Positions 25,784 to 35,724 of a stretch of 47,836 nt of DNA are shown piece by piece. Source of the stretch: a bacterium (GTDB lineage Bacteria > Chloroflexota > Dormibacteria > Aeolococcales > Aeolococcaceae); the NCBI GenBank assembly GCA_021803465.1, contig JAJZLL010000028.1:1-47836 (forward strand). The letters run 5' to 3'. The notes under the pieces were generated by a model, which worked only from the letters and a program-made list of their open reading frames with translations, searched no databases and was not told the origin of the DNA. Both the position numbers and the translations under genes were made by a program. Position 1 is the stretch's first letter. Every line of letters starts with the position of its first letter.

Positions 25784-26422
25784 ATGTTCAGCCGTTTGCA
25801 TCCAGTGCAGCGCCGCCGCGAGGCAGCTCTCCAGCAGCATCTTGCGGATGTCCTCGATGTGTGCGATGCACTTCTCGATCTTGCGGAAAAACATCCCATG
25901 GGAAAGGCACCGTATGAGGACGCCCCTCATCCAGTGTGCGACATCACTGGTGTGATGTCGCTTTCAACAGGCACTAGGCGTGTGGCAGTGAAGCGCGGGG
26001 AACAGCCGCATTTCCCGGATCCCATCCAGCAGACAACGCAGATGTATGTGCGTGTCAAACGCGATGCTGGGATATTTGGCAGGCTTCCAGAGCGCGAACG
26101 GACACTTCTTGCCAGCTGGTTCGATCTCACCCACGATGTCATGCTCAGCTTCACATCGCCAAGCGGAAGCATCTCTCTAGGCACACTTGGCACGGACCGG
26201 AAAGGAAGCACGTACATGACACGTGACATGGTCGAGAAGTGTGGGCTCGCATCCCGTGCGGATGCCCTTGTGGAGCGGCTGCGCACGCTGCAGCGGAACA
26301 CAGTGCGCATTCCCTGGACAGAAATGCTCCGTCATGCTGCAGCAGGGGATCAGGAGCGAAGGAAGCAGGAAGCCCTGCGACCGAAGCACCGCACTGCGCT
26401 TGGTGAGCTTCTGGATCTGTAG
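25784..26422 (+). CDS. Uncharacterised 212-aa protein
   Basis: No family is recognised. The N-terminus is helical (residues 8-40, EAALQQHLADVLDVCDALLD). The middle has a conserved-looking GIFGRLPERERTLLASWFDL block and a beta-rich stretch, SFTSPSGSISLGTLGTDRKG. The end is strongly helical and basic. The ATG at 25784 was chosen for the GGGGGATGGA upstream; the frame is open earlier but that part has poor coding character. It is divergent from the TPR gene. Confidence 0.6.
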   Translation: MFSRLHPVQRRREAALQQHLADVLDVCDALLDLAEKHPMGKAPYEDAPHPVCDITGVMSLSTGTRRVAVKRGEQPHFPDPIQQTTQMYVRVKRDAGIFGRLPERERTLLASWFDLTHDVMLSFTSPSGSISLGTLGTDRKGSTYMTRDMVEKCGLASRADALVERLRTLQRNTVRIPWTEMLRHAAAGDQERRKQEALRPKHRTALGELLDL

Positions 26423-26515
26423 AAGCCCTGGCTTTCGCGTGTGCTGGATTCACGCCTCAGGTCAGGTAGTGGTACTGGATAGCCGGTGCACCGCAGCAGT
26501 GAAGCACATGTCAGG

Positions 26516-27820
26516 TCAGTGTGGAGAGCGGAGTCGCAGCTCGCGGAGGTGCACCCTGCCACCAGTCTGCAGCACAGCAGCCCTGTAGATGCGTGCTGCA
26601 AGGAGTGCGACAAGCACTGTGGAAATGAGGGAGATCATGACTGATATGAGCACCTGCCACCATGACGCCACGCCAAAGCCCACAAGTGTCGTCATGGCGA
26701 ATGGTGCAGTTGGAGGGATGTAGGCAAGGATCGTCACGAGGAGTGATGGAGATCCTGTGCTCACGCCAATGAGAGAGACGATGTAGCCAAATATGAGGGG
26801 TGCGCTGAGGGGAAGCACAAGACTCTGCACCTGGTCCTGCCGCTCAGCAAGCGAGCCTGCTGCTGCATACACCCAGCTGTAGAAGGCATATCCGAGAATG
26901 AGCCAGAGGAGGGTCACGAGGATTACGGTTGGAGCACTGCCACTGAGCACCTTGGAGCCAGTGATGGCGCTCAGGACGAGTGCGACTACAACGAGCGAAA
27001 TCGCCTGCGTGAGTGCAACGACACCGATGCCGATGACCTTTCCCGCAAGGAGCTGGATCGGACGGACAGTGGCAAGGAGGACTTCCACGACACGGCTTGA
27101 CTTCTCCTCCATGACGCCCATGAGCGTCCATGATAGGTACTGGCCAAGCACGATGAAGATGAGCACCACACCAATGAGGGCTGTCGCCTCGCCAGTGGTG
27201 GTGATGGATTTCTTTGCGGTAAGACTAGTGATGGGAAGCGGGGATGCCTGTGACAGCACATGCATCTGCTCGGGTGTGAGCTTCGCATCAGCATAGGCAT
27301 GCTGCTCACCAAGGAGTGTCGCAGTGTCACGGACAAACGATGCAGCTGAAGACGTGTCAGTCGCTGAGAACGGTGCCTTCACGAGTATGGAGGTTGTTCC
27401 ATTGAGCACCATGTCGATGCTGCCAGCAGCAAGATCTGTACGTGCACTGGCCATGTCTGCTTCATTGACAATCGTGATGGTGAGATGGAGGTGCGCTGCC
27501 ACAGCATGGAGTTCATTCTCCAGTGTGCGTGTGCCTGCAACGAGGCCAATGGTCTGCGACTGCGAAGCACTCTGTGTGCCTGGCAGTATCACTGCAGCAC
27601 CTACAAGGAGGAGAAGTACGACCGAAATGCTGCGAAACATGCGGCTTCTGAACCGCTCGCGAATCTCCCTTCCAGCGATCAGACCAATCTCGCCAAACAG
27701 GTTGAGTTGGGTGAGCATCCTCAATGGGTGGGATGGCGCGCCAGATCGGCGTGAACGTGAGATGAGGAGCCTGATGCCAGTAACAAGAATGGCTGCAGCG
27801 GCAATGATGAGGAGCTTCAT
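26516..27820 (-). CDS. ABC-2 transporter permease, NatB-like
   Basis: 434 aa. An N-terminal membrane anchor, then EIGLIAGREIRERFRSRMFR (the usual cytoplasmic lead-in) and a second helix, precede a large external domain (about residues 85-210). Five or six transmembrane helices follow, with the loop MGVMEEKSSRVVEVLLATVRP that defines NatB/YhaP-type ABC-2 permeases. The partner ATPase gene overlaps its start by 4 bp (ATGA). The pair probably exports Na+, a peptide or a toxic compound; NatAB of Bacillus exports sodium, but the substrate here is not determined. Confidence 0.88.
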   Translation of the reverse strand: MKLLIIAAAAILVTGIRLLISRSRRSGAPSHPLRMLTQLNLFGEIGLIAGREIRERFRSRMFRSISVVLLLLVGAAVILPGTQSASQSQTIGLVAGTRTLENELHAVAAHLHLTITIVNEADMASARTDLAAGSIDMVLNGTTSILVKAPFSATDTSSAASFVRDTATLLGEQHAYADAKLTPEQMHVLSQASPLPITSLTAKKSITTTGEATALIGVVLIFIVLGQYLSWTLMGVMEEKSSRVVEVLLATVRPIQLLAGKVIGIGVVALTQAISLVVVALVLSAITGSKVLSGSAPTVILVTLLWLILGYAFYSWVYAAAGSLAERQDQVQSLVLPLSAPLIFGYIVSLIGVSTGSPSLLVTILAYIPPTAPFAMTTLVGFGVASWWQVLISVMISLISTVLVALLAARIYRAAVLQTGGRVHLRELRLRSPH

Positions 27821-28716
27821 GACTGCATTGCCTCCCTGAACACTTCCGAGAGACGTCTCCGTTCAAAGACGAACTTTGTGACTGTTCCTCTGGATCGTGC
27901 TGCATCAAGCACTGCATCGCTGTCTGCTGTGTCGGAGAGTGCGAGTCTGACTTCACCACCTGAAATCTCCGAGATGGTCACACCCGGTATGGCCTGTGCC
28001 CAGACTCCATCTCGCACACTGTCAATGCGAACGACCATACGACGTGCCCCCTGGGTTGTCAGCGCATCGACAGTCCCGCTTGCGACCAGTCGGCCATGGT
28101 CAATGATGGCGACTGACTCGCAGAGATCCTCCACGAGATCGAGCTGGTGGCTTGAGAAGAGCACGCACTTTCCTGCTCTGGCCTGCTCGACAAGGATATT
28201 GCCAATAATGTCAATGCCTGTGGGATCGAGGCCCGCAAGTGGTTCATCGAGGATGAGGACATCAGGGTTGTGGACAAGGGCTGAGGCAAGCTGGACACGC
28301 TGCTGGTTGCCATGGGAGAGGGATTCCACCTTGCTTGCGGTCCGGTCTGCGATATCGAGGTGCTCGAGCCATGCAGCTGCTTGAGAGGCTGCATCCGCTG
28401 CGCTGAGTCCATGGAGGCGTGCGAGGTAGACGAGCTGTTCGCCGACCTGCATCGAGGGATACAGTCCACGCTCCTCGGGCATGTAGCCGAAATGCCGCCG
28501 GTCAGCAGCCCCAAGAGGTGCGCCATTCCAAAGAATCGTGCCGCGGTCGAGATCCGTGAGACCGAAGATGGCACGCATGGTTGTCGTCTTTCCGGCACCA
28601 TTCGGTCCGAGAAAGCCGATCACCTGACCAGCGGGAATGTCGAAGCTCAGTCCATCGAGTGCTTGCACAGTGCCAAACGTGCGTGTCAGGCCCTTGAGTG
28701 CGAGAACATGATCCAT
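27817..28716 (-). CDS. ABC transporter ATP-binding protein, NatA-like
   Basis: 299 aa. Walker A is GPNGAGKT (residues 37-44), the signature is LSHGNQQ (about 133-139) and Walker B is VLILDE (153-158), followed by PLAGLDP and SSHQLDLVEDL with the switch His. The signature Ser-His-Gly-Asn replaces the usual LSGGQ, as often seen in NatA-type exporters. A C-terminal domain of about 80 residues ends with RRRLSEVFREAM. The ATG at 28716 has AGGAG about 7 bp upstream; the longer frame from 28809 is unlikely. It forms an operon with the permease. Confidence 0.92.
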   Translation of the reverse strand: MDHVLALKGLTRTFGTVQALDGLSFDIPAGQVIGFLGPNGAGKTTTMRAIFGLTDLDRGTILWNGAPLGAADRRHFGYMPEERGLYPSMQVGEQLVYLARLHGLSAADAASQAAAWLEHLDIADRTASKVESLSHGNQQRVQLASALVHNPDVLILDEPLAGLDPTGIDIIGNILVEQARAGKCVLFSSHQLDLVEDLCESVAIIDHGRLVASGTVDALTTQGARRMVVRIDSVRDGVWAQAIPGVTISEISGGEVRLALSDTADSDAVLDAARSRGTVTKFVFERRRLSEVFREAMQS

Positions 28717-28857
28717 TGGCCTGCTCCTGAAGTGAATTGCCCTGTAGCGACAATCGTATCGGAGAGCCTCAACTTCCCGCATGCCAAGGAGGCGGCCCTT
28801 GTGGCGCATCCTCTCAATGCACTGGTACGCTCTATTCCAGCACAGGAGGAGGGAATC

Positions 28858-29466
28858 ATGTCAGAAGCTGCTGCTCGGATACGGAAATTCTGGAGAGACA
28901 GGAATGTTCCTGCAGTCATGCTTGCATCCGTTCCCGCATTCGCATGCATTCCATTTGGGCCAGTTGTCGCGTACGCAGCATTCGCAGGAGCATTCATTGC
29001 GAGTCCTCGGATTGCGCGTGGCATTGTCCGGGTTGGCGAATTTCTCCACAGCAGGCTCCCTGAGCGGGTGACGAGATCCGCAGGTGTCGCTTCGAACGTT
29101 GCCCAGTGGGTGCTCATTGGAGGAGTCATTGTTGCAAGCTGCATCAGTCTTGCGGGAATCGCTGCGGCTGCGTATGTGAGCATTCCATGCCTTGGGGGGA
29201 CGTTCCTTCTTGGCAGTTACCGCAGTGCGAAGTGGATCGCTCGAAGGGCGGATACCAGGAAGCTTGCAGCACGTACAGCGGGAGTGCGGCAGCGGGATTC
29301 CTCAGGCAGTGTGGGTCAGGATGGCGGATCCGATGTGCGGCAGCATGAGATGCGCACAGTGCAGCACGTTCGTGGACAGCACACCCGCCCGATATCCCCC
29401 CGAAGGGAGATTGTGACGGTGCACCAACCACGATTGGGTATGCCTGACCGCACACTTGACCTGTAG
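28858..29466 (+). CDS. Membrane protein of unknown function
   Basis: 202 aa with a start supported by GGAGGAGGG a few bases before the ATG. Two to four hydrophobic segments lie in residues 17-50 and 80-120. A basic, low-complexity cytoplasmic tail of about 75 residues follows (RRADTRKLAARTAGVRQRD and onward). No family is recognised. It is divergent from the NatA-like gene and convergent with the MFS gene. Confidence 0.65.
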   Translation: MSEAAARIRKFWRDRNVPAVMLASVPAFACIPFGPVVAYAAFAGAFIASPRIARGIVRVGEFLHSRLPERVTRSAGVASNVAQWVLIGGVIVASCISLAGIAAAAYVSIPCLGGTFLLGSYRSAKWIARRADTRKLAARTAGVRQRDSSGSVGQDGGSDVRQHEMRTVQHVRGQHTRPISPRREIVTVHQPRLGMPDRTLDL

Positions 29467-29574
29467 TACGGCCGCTGCAGCGGGTGCGAGCAGGTGCGGG
29501 CGCTGTGTTGCAGCTCGAGAATGGCTGTTTGACGCCATGATGCGAGCCTTGCCTCCTTGCATCCGTGGTGGATG

Positions 29575-30906
29575 CTAGTCAAGCACCTGCGGAGGAGGAA
29601 GCAGTTCCTTGAGGAACTTGCCATCCTTACCATCCAGTCCATCCTGCTTCGCTGTGAGTGACTTTCGGAGCGTAGTCGCAAAGGCACCGCCTGCAATCGC
29701 ACCAGCTCCAACTGTGATCGACCAGAGCACACCGAGATGGGCCTGGATGAAGAGGGTGGCAATGATGGGACCCACCATGCCCCCCAGGCCGAAGACGAGA
29801 GTTGAGACGGAGTTGTAGCGACCACGGAGTTCCTCTGTTGCAAGGTCATTCACGAGTGCAGGACCGACAGGGGACCAGATGGTCTCTCCAAGGGCAAAGA
29901 CAATCTGTCCTGCGCACAGGGCTGCTGTTGCGCCAACTGCGCTGAAAAGCACGGATGCCGTTGCACAAAACCAGGATGCGCCCCAGAAGAGGCCAACAGC
30001 TCCAAGCAGCAGGGAACGGCTCTTCCCCTGGATCTTTCCAAGAACGAAAATCTGCGCAATGATGATCGTCATGGTGTTGAAGAAGAAGAGGATCCCGACC
30101 GTCCTTACGGGGTGGTGGAGCACCTGCGTGACATACAGTGGAATGCCAGCCTCGATGGAGCCATACCCGCAGATGAGGAGCAGTGCTGCACAGACGAGGA
30201 AGCGGAGAAGCTTCCTGTCCTGAATGACCTCCCGCCATCCAGCATGGACGGTCGAGCCATTATCCACAGCGGATGCGACTGACTGGCCGTGGGACCAGAG
30301 TGTTGCGAAAATGGCGGCTCCCAGCAGCATGAAGAGGCCGTTTCCCACGTACACGAACTGGAAAGTTCGGAGGTGGTGGATGTCCACAAACGATGGACCG
30401 ACAAGGCTGCCCATCGCGATACCAAGGTTGAGGATCATGAAGCTCAATCCGAATGCCTCCTGGCGCACATCCTCATGCACGATTCGTGCGAGGAGCACGT
30501 TGAACGAGCTCCACATGGCAGTTTGTGCAGGTGCAATGAGGCACACGACAGCAATGGCCTCGGGAATTGTCGCTGTGAAGGCAAAAAGCGCATACGCTGC
30601 AGCTGAAGCAGGGAGCGCCACGACAAGCATGCGTGAAGGACCATGCCGGTCGATGAGCGTTCCCATCAGGGGTGTGGTCAGCAGCGTGAGGACTGCCTGC
30701 CACGAGAGGAGGGCTCCAGCAACAATTTCGGGGAAGTGCCGCACTTCAGCGAAGTACACGACGAAGAGGGAGAGTGTCAGTCCGAATCCAATGGCGACAA
30801 TGAGCATGGCAAGGTAGAAGCGGCGTACAGGCGCGTTCTGGAGAATGCTTGAGTCAAACGGGAGACGGGAGAGGAAGCCGCTTCTCGTGCTGGGTTTGTC
30901 TTCCAT
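29575..30906 (-). CDS. Major facilitator superfamily transporter
   Basis: 443 aa with 12 predicted helices. The loop 2-3 region, GTLIDRHGPSRMLVVAL, is the MFS motif A (GxxxDRxGxRR-like). A second copy in the C-terminal half is weaker (LGKIQGKSRSLLLGAVG). LATEELRGRYNSVSTLVFGLGGMVGP resembles the drug:H+ antiporter (DHA1) branch, so it may expel small toxic molecules. The long linker after helix 6 contains WREVIQDRKLLRFL. It stands alone, divergent from a lipoprotein gene, with no regulator beside it. Confidence 0.9.
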   Translation of the reverse strand: MEDKPSTRSGFLSRLPFDSSILQNAPVRRFYLAMLIVAIGFGLTLSLFVVYFAEVRHFPEIVAGALLSWQAVLTLLTTPLMGTLIDRHGPSRMLVVALPASAAAYALFAFTATIPEAIAVVCLIAPAQTAMWSSFNVLLARIVHEDVRQEAFGLSFMILNLGIAMGSLVGPSFVDIHHLRTFQFVYVGNGLFMLLGAAIFATLWSHGQSVASAVDNGSTVHAGWREVIQDRKLLRFLVCAALLLICGYGSIEAGIPLYVTQVLHHPVRTVGILFFFNTMTIIIAQIFVLGKIQGKSRSLLLGAVGLFWGASWFCATASVLFSAVGATAALCAGQIVFALGETIWSPVGPALVNDLATEELRGRYNSVSTLVFGLGGMVGPIIATLFIQAHLGVLWSITVGAGAIAGGAFATTLRKSLTAKQDGLDGKDGKFLKELLPPPQVLD

Positions 30907-31014
30907 AGTCTCCCAAGTCTACACTGTGGTGTCCATCGGGTTTGGCGGTGTGCTAATAGGAGAGAATGGTGGAGTGATGCAGTGGTGGTGCAGACGCATG
31001 GAGGAGAGAGTGTG

Positions 31015-32217
31015 ATGCGGCAGGGATGGATTGGTGCAGTGCTCGCAGTTCTGCTTGGCGCATGCGCAGCATGCGGCTCCTCGGGAACGCAGCAGGTGCT
31101 GAACTGGGGACCTGCGCATCCTTTGGGGGGCACCAATGATGCGTACACCCTCACGTGCAGCTCCACCAGCACCTGTGCCCTCTGGGTCACGCACAGCAAT
31201 GCGACAGTCTCCACAGGCGTGCCTTTCCAGAGCATCCGCCTTTCATACATTCCTGTCTCGCAGAAGAACGGAGCGTTTGTCCAGCAGTCGCCTGAAAGAC
31301 TGCCACTCAGCGGAGGGGGAACGAAGGTTGGCGCATCGCAGCTCACGGGAAGCTGTGCAGGAGACGGCTCAGTGTGCATGGCGTTCGTTGCACTCACATA
31401 CAATCCCGCTTCAGCGGGGATGTCGGAGCATGATGAACTGTTCATCCGCCGTAACGGAAGCTGGAAACTGCTGCCGCTTCCCCTTCCAGGACGAACGTTA
31501 TCTGCATCGGTGACAGGCGTGTCATGCACTGGTCGCAGCAGCTGCTACATCGCAGGGAGCACAAAGACAGCAGCTGGTGTGGATGTGGCATATCTTGCCC
31601 GCTGGAATGGCACACGCTGGCTGGTGCTAGCCCAGGTGCAGGGCAGTTCTTTCGCGCAGTTCCACAGTCTCAGCTGCAGTGCGGGGAACACCTGCATTGC
31701 TGAGTACGATGATGGCCAAAAGCTTGACCTTCCCTACGAGTCCGTCTATGCGGTATCTGGCATGAGCGTGACAGAGCTGCGGATTTCGGCATCCGAGGTG
31801 CCTCCTGGATCTGCGCTTGCAGCAGTGGACTGCACGCATGGCAATCCCTGCATGGCACTCCTTGCATCACCATCGGGACACGGTCCTGACACCGCCTTCC
31901 GCACAGCAAGTATTTCCGCAGCAGGGATGGCCTCCGTTTCCGCTCCGTATGCGGGCAAAGACCTGCTCGAGCCTGTTGCCTTCACATGTTTCTCGCGGAC
32001 GTACTGCATTGCTGTGATGCAGGGCTCCTCCAATGGTGCCCATGCGTCACGTGTCAGTGCACTTGTGTGGGACAGTGGGCACTGGCAGCAATCTTCTTCA
32101 CGGGTGTTGGATGGTCCCATTTCCGCAGCCTGTTCTGCTCCAGGGGTCTGCTATGTGACTTCGACTGCATATGCGAAGGACACCATATCGAGCACAGTCC
32201 AGTCACTTGCGCAGTAG
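31015..32217 (+). CDS. Cys-pair repeat lipoprotein
   Basis: 400 aa. The signal peptide MRQGWIGAVLAVLLGACAACG has a lipobox near LGAC, so the protein is probably membrane-anchored outside the cell. The body has the same style of repeat as the large protein at 14916-17663: paired Cys 5-7 residues apart (VSCTGRSSCYIAG, LSCSAGNTCIAEY, VDCTHGNPCMALL, FTCFSRTYCIAVM) with WNGTRW or WDSGHW elements. About six or seven units fit a single seven-bladed propeller. GGAGGAG lies 8 bp before the ATG at 31015. The ligand is unknown. Confidence 0.75.
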   Translation: MRQGWIGAVLAVLLGACAACGSSGTQQVLNWGPAHPLGGTNDAYTLTCSSTSTCALWVTHSNATVSTGVPFQSIRLSYIPVSQKNGAFVQQSPERLPLSGGGTKVGASQLTGSCAGDGSVCMAFVALTYNPASAGMSEHDELFIRRNGSWKLLPLPLPGRTLSASVTGVSCTGRSSCYIAGSTKTAAGVDVAYLARWNGTRWLVLAQVQGSSFAQFHSLSCSAGNTCIAEYDDGQKLDLPYESVYAVSGMSVTELRISASEVPPGSALAAVDCTHGNPCMALLASPSGHGPDTAFRTASISAAGMASVSAPYAGKDLLEPVAFTCFSRTYCIAVMQGSSNGAHASRVSALVWDSGHWQQSSSRVLDGPISAACSAPGVCYVTSTAYAKDTISSTVQSLAQ

Positions 32218-32234
32218 TGGGTGCACTGGCTGTT

Positions 32235-34916
32235 CTACCGTGGCTGCGCTGTCCGCCGAGCCCTTCTGCGGACAATGGCATGACGGACATGCTTGTGTGA
32301 GTGGTGATGCTGGGGAGCAAACCGTGATCCCCGGCGGAGCACACGGCGGTGGTGATGGCGGGGAGGATGCTTTCGGAGTGGTCCAGGGTGCCGGAAGAAG
32401 AGCCATTTTGCGACTTCAACGAGGATGAGATATGCAGCAATCATGCCAATGAGCGCGAGGAAGAACTGTCCTGGAAGTGGCGTGAAGCCAAAGAGGCGTG
32501 CGAGTGGCGTATATGGGAGCACTGCTCCGACTGCCGTGATGCCAAGAGCGGCTGCAAGGAGTGGAAGACTGGGCCTGCTCCGGAAGAAGGGAACGCGTTT
32601 GGTGCGGATGACGAAGATGATGAGTGTCTGGGTCGCAATGGATTCAATGAACCAGCCACTCTGGAAGAGCGATGCATGCGCATGAAAGACCGTCAGCATA
32701 AGTCCGAAGGTGAGAAAGTCGAAGATGGAGCTTATGGGCCCGAACACGAGCATGAACCGCTGGATGAACTGGACATCCCACACAGTGGGTGAACGCACCT
32801 GCTCAGGATCCGCATGGTCTGTGGGTATGGTGAGCTGTCCTGCACCATAGAGAAGATTGTTGAGGAGAATCTGGCTCGGGAGCATGGGGAGAAATGGCAG
32901 GAGTGCTGAAGCGCCAGCTGCACTCACCATGTTTCCGAAATTGCTCGACATCTGCATGAGGAGGTACTTTGTCGTGTTCGCGAAGATTGTCCTTCCCCTG
33001 CGCACTCCTTCCGCAAGAACGCGAAGATCCTTCTCCATGAGGATGACATCCGATGCATCCTTAGCGATGTCCGTTGCACTGTCGACTGTGATGCCGACAT
33101 CAGCAGCATGGAGTGCAAGCGCATCGTTCACCCCATCGCCAAGGAATGCCACTCCGCCCCGGTCCTGCCGGAAGAGGCGAACGATCCGGGCCTTCTGTTC
33201 AGGGCTCACCCGAGCGAAGATGGCTGTTGCCTCTGCCAGGGGAAGCAGTGCTGCATCATCGAGCGCATCGATGTCCGTGCCAGTGAGAATGCGGTGCACT
33301 GGCATGCCGAGTTCCGTGCAGACTGTCCGTGCCACATCTGGATGGTCTCCAGTCACGATGCGGAGAGTGATTCCGAGTTCTGCGAGTTCAGTGAGCGAGC
33401 TTCGGGCATCATCACGGGGTGGATCCTCAAAGGCGAGATAGCCCCTGTAGGTGAGGTTCTGCTCATCATCACGGGAAAGTGGCGACTGCGCAGGATGCGG
33501 GGCTGTCGCGACTGCAAGCACACGGTAGCCCGCCTGGAACGCTGCAGCGATCTCGTCATGGTCTTGCGCAGTGGCAGCAGGGCAGAGGGGAAGCACAGCT
33601 TCGGGAGCTCCACGGGCAATGAGCATGGGGGAACCAGCGATGTCAGCACATGCGGACACACGCCGTCGCACATGGTCGAACGGAAGGAGGGCATGTCTAG
33701 TGACCTCATCATGGAACTGCGACTGGAGTGCAGGTGGCGCTGCCTGCCAGAGTGCTTCGTCCAGAGGATCTGGGAGATGGTCAGTTGGCGATGCAGGAAC
33801 AGCCGCCATGCTTGCGAGGCCAAGGAGCATGAGCGTGTTCTTGTCCGTGGGACCCTGTGCTGAACTGAATGTGAGCGTGCCAGTCGTGAGTGTTCCTGTC
33901 TTGTCAGTCAGGAGCAGGGTCATGTCCCCGAGATCCTCAATGCAGACGAGCCGCTTCACCAGCACATGGGAGTCCCGGAGCATGTGCGACCCTGCTGCAA
34001 GGCTTGTCGTCACGATGGCTGGAAGGAGCTGTGGGGTGAGCCCAACAGCAATGGCAAGGGAGAACAGAAGCGCATCAATGAACGGACGGTGGAGGAGAAG
34101 GTTGAGAACGAAGATGACTGCTGTCAGGCTGAGCGCAACGCGGATGAGGAGGAGGGAGAAACTCGAGAGTCCCCGCTGAAACTCTGTGGGGGGCACAGTA
34201 GCGGAAAGCTGCTGTGCGATCCTGCCAAACGTGGTGGCACTTCCAGTAGCTGTGACAATGCCCGTCGCCTCGCCACGCTGCACAAGTGTTCCCATGAGAG
34301 CGCACGGACTGCACTCCGCAAGGCTCTTCACACCTGCGACAGGGGAGGTCTGCTTTTCCTTGGGAAGCGCCTCCCCTGTGATGATTGACTCATCACATGC
34401 AAGTTCCTGCGCCTCGAGGATGCGGATGTCTGCAGGCACCACCTGTCCAAGGTGGAGATCGACAACATCTCCAGGAACGAGGTCACCAACATCCCTTGAC
34501 TGCAGAACTCCGTCACGCCTGACATATGTCCGGTAGCGCATCTCGTCGTGGAGGGCCTGGGCTGCACGTTCTGCACGATATTCGTTGAAGAATCCGAGTC
34601 CCACCGAGAGTGTGAGGATGATGACGATGATGATTGCGCTCTCCCGCTCCCCCAGGAGAAAGGAAGCCACAGCTGTCACTGCGAGAAGGATCAGCAGTGG
34701 TGAACGGAACTGGAGGAGAAGGACATGCATCCCTGCTGCCCGGTGGACATGGATGGTATTGGGACCAAGAAGGAGAAGCCTTCGCTGCGCCTCATCTTCC
34801 GTGAGGCCAGCAGGAGAGGCTGCAAGCTGTGCACATACCTCCTCCGGCGCAAGACCTGATGCCTGCACTGCATCAAGCTGTGCCAACAGTGGCGTCTTCC
34901 TGGTGGGCTCTGCCAT
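32235..34916 (-). CDS. mgtA: Mg2+-type P-type ATPase (MgtA/MgtB-like) with His-rich tail
   Basis: 893 aa. This P3B-type ATPase is expected to import Mg2+ using ATP. The phosphorylated Asp is D338 in LTDKTGTLT. The actuator loop ITGEAL (about 179-184) has Gly-Glu-Ala in place of the commoner Gly-Glu-Ser. The hinge is FLGDGVNDALALHAADVGI. Helix 4 carries VGLTPQLLPAIV, and MQMSSNFGNMVS is typical of MgtA. Ten helices are expected. The last roughly 45 residues are unusually rich in His and Arg, absent from classic MgtA, and may bind metal. No Mg2+-sensing leader is evident in the 80 bp upstream. Confidence 0.93.
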   Translation of the reverse strand: MAEPTRKTPLLAQLDAVQASGLAPEEVCAQLAASPAGLTEDEAQRRLLLLGPNTIHVHRAAGMHVLLLQFRSPLLILLAVTAVASFLLGERESAIIIVIILTLSVGLGFFNEYRAERAAQALHDEMRYRTYVRRDGVLQSRDVGDLVPGDVVDLHLGQVVPADIRILEAQELACDESIITGEALPKEKQTSPVAGVKSLAECSPCALMGTLVQRGEATGIVTATGSATTFGRIAQQLSATVPPTEFQRGLSSFSLLLIRVALSLTAVIFVLNLLLHRPFIDALLFSLAIAVGLTPQLLPAIVTTSLAAGSHMLRDSHVLVKRLVCIEDLGDMTLLLTDKTGTLTTGTLTFSSAQGPTDKNTLMLLGLASMAAVPASPTDHLPDPLDEALWQAAPPALQSQFHDEVTRHALLPFDHVRRRVSACADIAGSPMLIARGAPEAVLPLCPAATAQDHDEIAAAFQAGYRVLAVATAPHPAQSPLSRDDEQNLTYRGYLAFEDPPRDDARSSLTELAELGITLRIVTGDHPDVARTVCTELGMPVHRILTGTDIDALDDAALLPLAEATAIFARVSPEQKARIVRLFRQDRGGVAFLGDGVNDALALHAADVGITVDSATDIAKDASDVILMEKDLRVLAEGVRRGRTIFANTTKYLLMQMSSNFGNMVSAAGASALLPFLPMLPSQILLNNLLYGAGQLTIPTDHADPEQVRSPTVWDVQFIQRFMLVFGPISSIFDFLTFGLMLTVFHAHASLFQSGWFIESIATQTLIIFVIRTKRVPFFRSRPSLPLLAAALGITAVGAVLPYTPLARLFGFTPLPGQFFLALIGMIAAYLILVEVAKWLFFRHPGPLRKHPPRHHHRRVLRRGSRFAPQHHHSHKHVRHAIVRRRARRTAQPR

Positions 34917-34996
34917 GGAGAAACCTCTAGTGGCACGCTTAATGTGCCCTCCTTGTTCAGTCTATGCTCTTGCGGGGCTGGCGTACAGAAGTGCTG

Positions 34997-35557
34997 CTAG
35001 AGGGAGTGGCCAGCAGGAGGCAGAAGTCCGCGAACGGCTGACCGCATGCGGGACATGGTGGGAAGAGTCAGGGGTGTGGCTGCGGCAAGGAGTTCACGTG
35101 TTGCAGGAGGGATTGTGCCAGTGAGGATGCCGAGATGGCTGCGTTCCCAGGTGGCGAGAGCTGCACGCAGCGCTTCCTGCTCGGGTCCACATTCCCTGCC
35201 AGGGGGAAGGGCGAAGTACGCATCGAGCGCAGCACAGACATGCTGCAGGATCTCGGGTCGGCTGTGGAGCTCACGGACTGCGCTGATGGGAACGGAACGG
35301 GTGAAGAGCCAGGGCCATGCGGAAGAGATGTATCGTCCAAAGATAGAGGGGCGGAATACTGCTCCGCTCCCCGAGGCTGCGAAGACGTCGACTGTGCCAT
35401 CACTGCGCACTTCTCTGCTGAGGAGAAGTGTCGGATACCAGTTGCCAAACACGTCCTTGGCGAGCACTGACCGTGCAGCCGATGCGGAGATGGTGGGACT
35501 GTGAAAGAGCTTGAGCATGCTGCGGTACAGATCGCGGCTGTCAGTGAAGGTCGACAC
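34997..35557 (-). CDS. Uncharacterised 186-aa protein (GTG start)
   Basis: No family is recognised. The protein is soluble, with conserved-looking stretches FGNWYPTLLLSREVRSDGTVDVF and SGAVFRPSIFGRYISSAWPWLF, then a helical half. The GTG start at 35557 has an excellent AGGGGGAG 7 bp upstream. It precedes the Mg2+ ATPase gene on the same strand by 80 bp and could share a transcript. Confidence 0.65.
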   Translation of the reverse strand: MSTFTDSRDLYRSMLKLFHSPTISASAARSVLAKDVFGNWYPTLLLSREVRSDGTVDVFAASGSGAVFRPSIFGRYISSAWPWLFTRSVPISAVRELHSRPEILQHVCAALDAYFALPPGRECGPEQEALRAALATWERSHLGILTGTIPPATRELLAAATPLTLPTMSRMRSAVRGLLPPAGHSL

Positions 35558-35724
35558 AGTAATACTCCCCCTTGCGCATCATGGACTTCCCATATCCTGA
35601 CGGATTTTCCCGTGGTTCTGCCACTGGCTGCTGCCGGTGCAGTGCAGGGAGAGGCAGGGGATGCACAGACGCCGTTCCCGCAGTACAGTGGAATCGGAGA
35701 GGGCCCCACCTGAATGCCTGAGCA

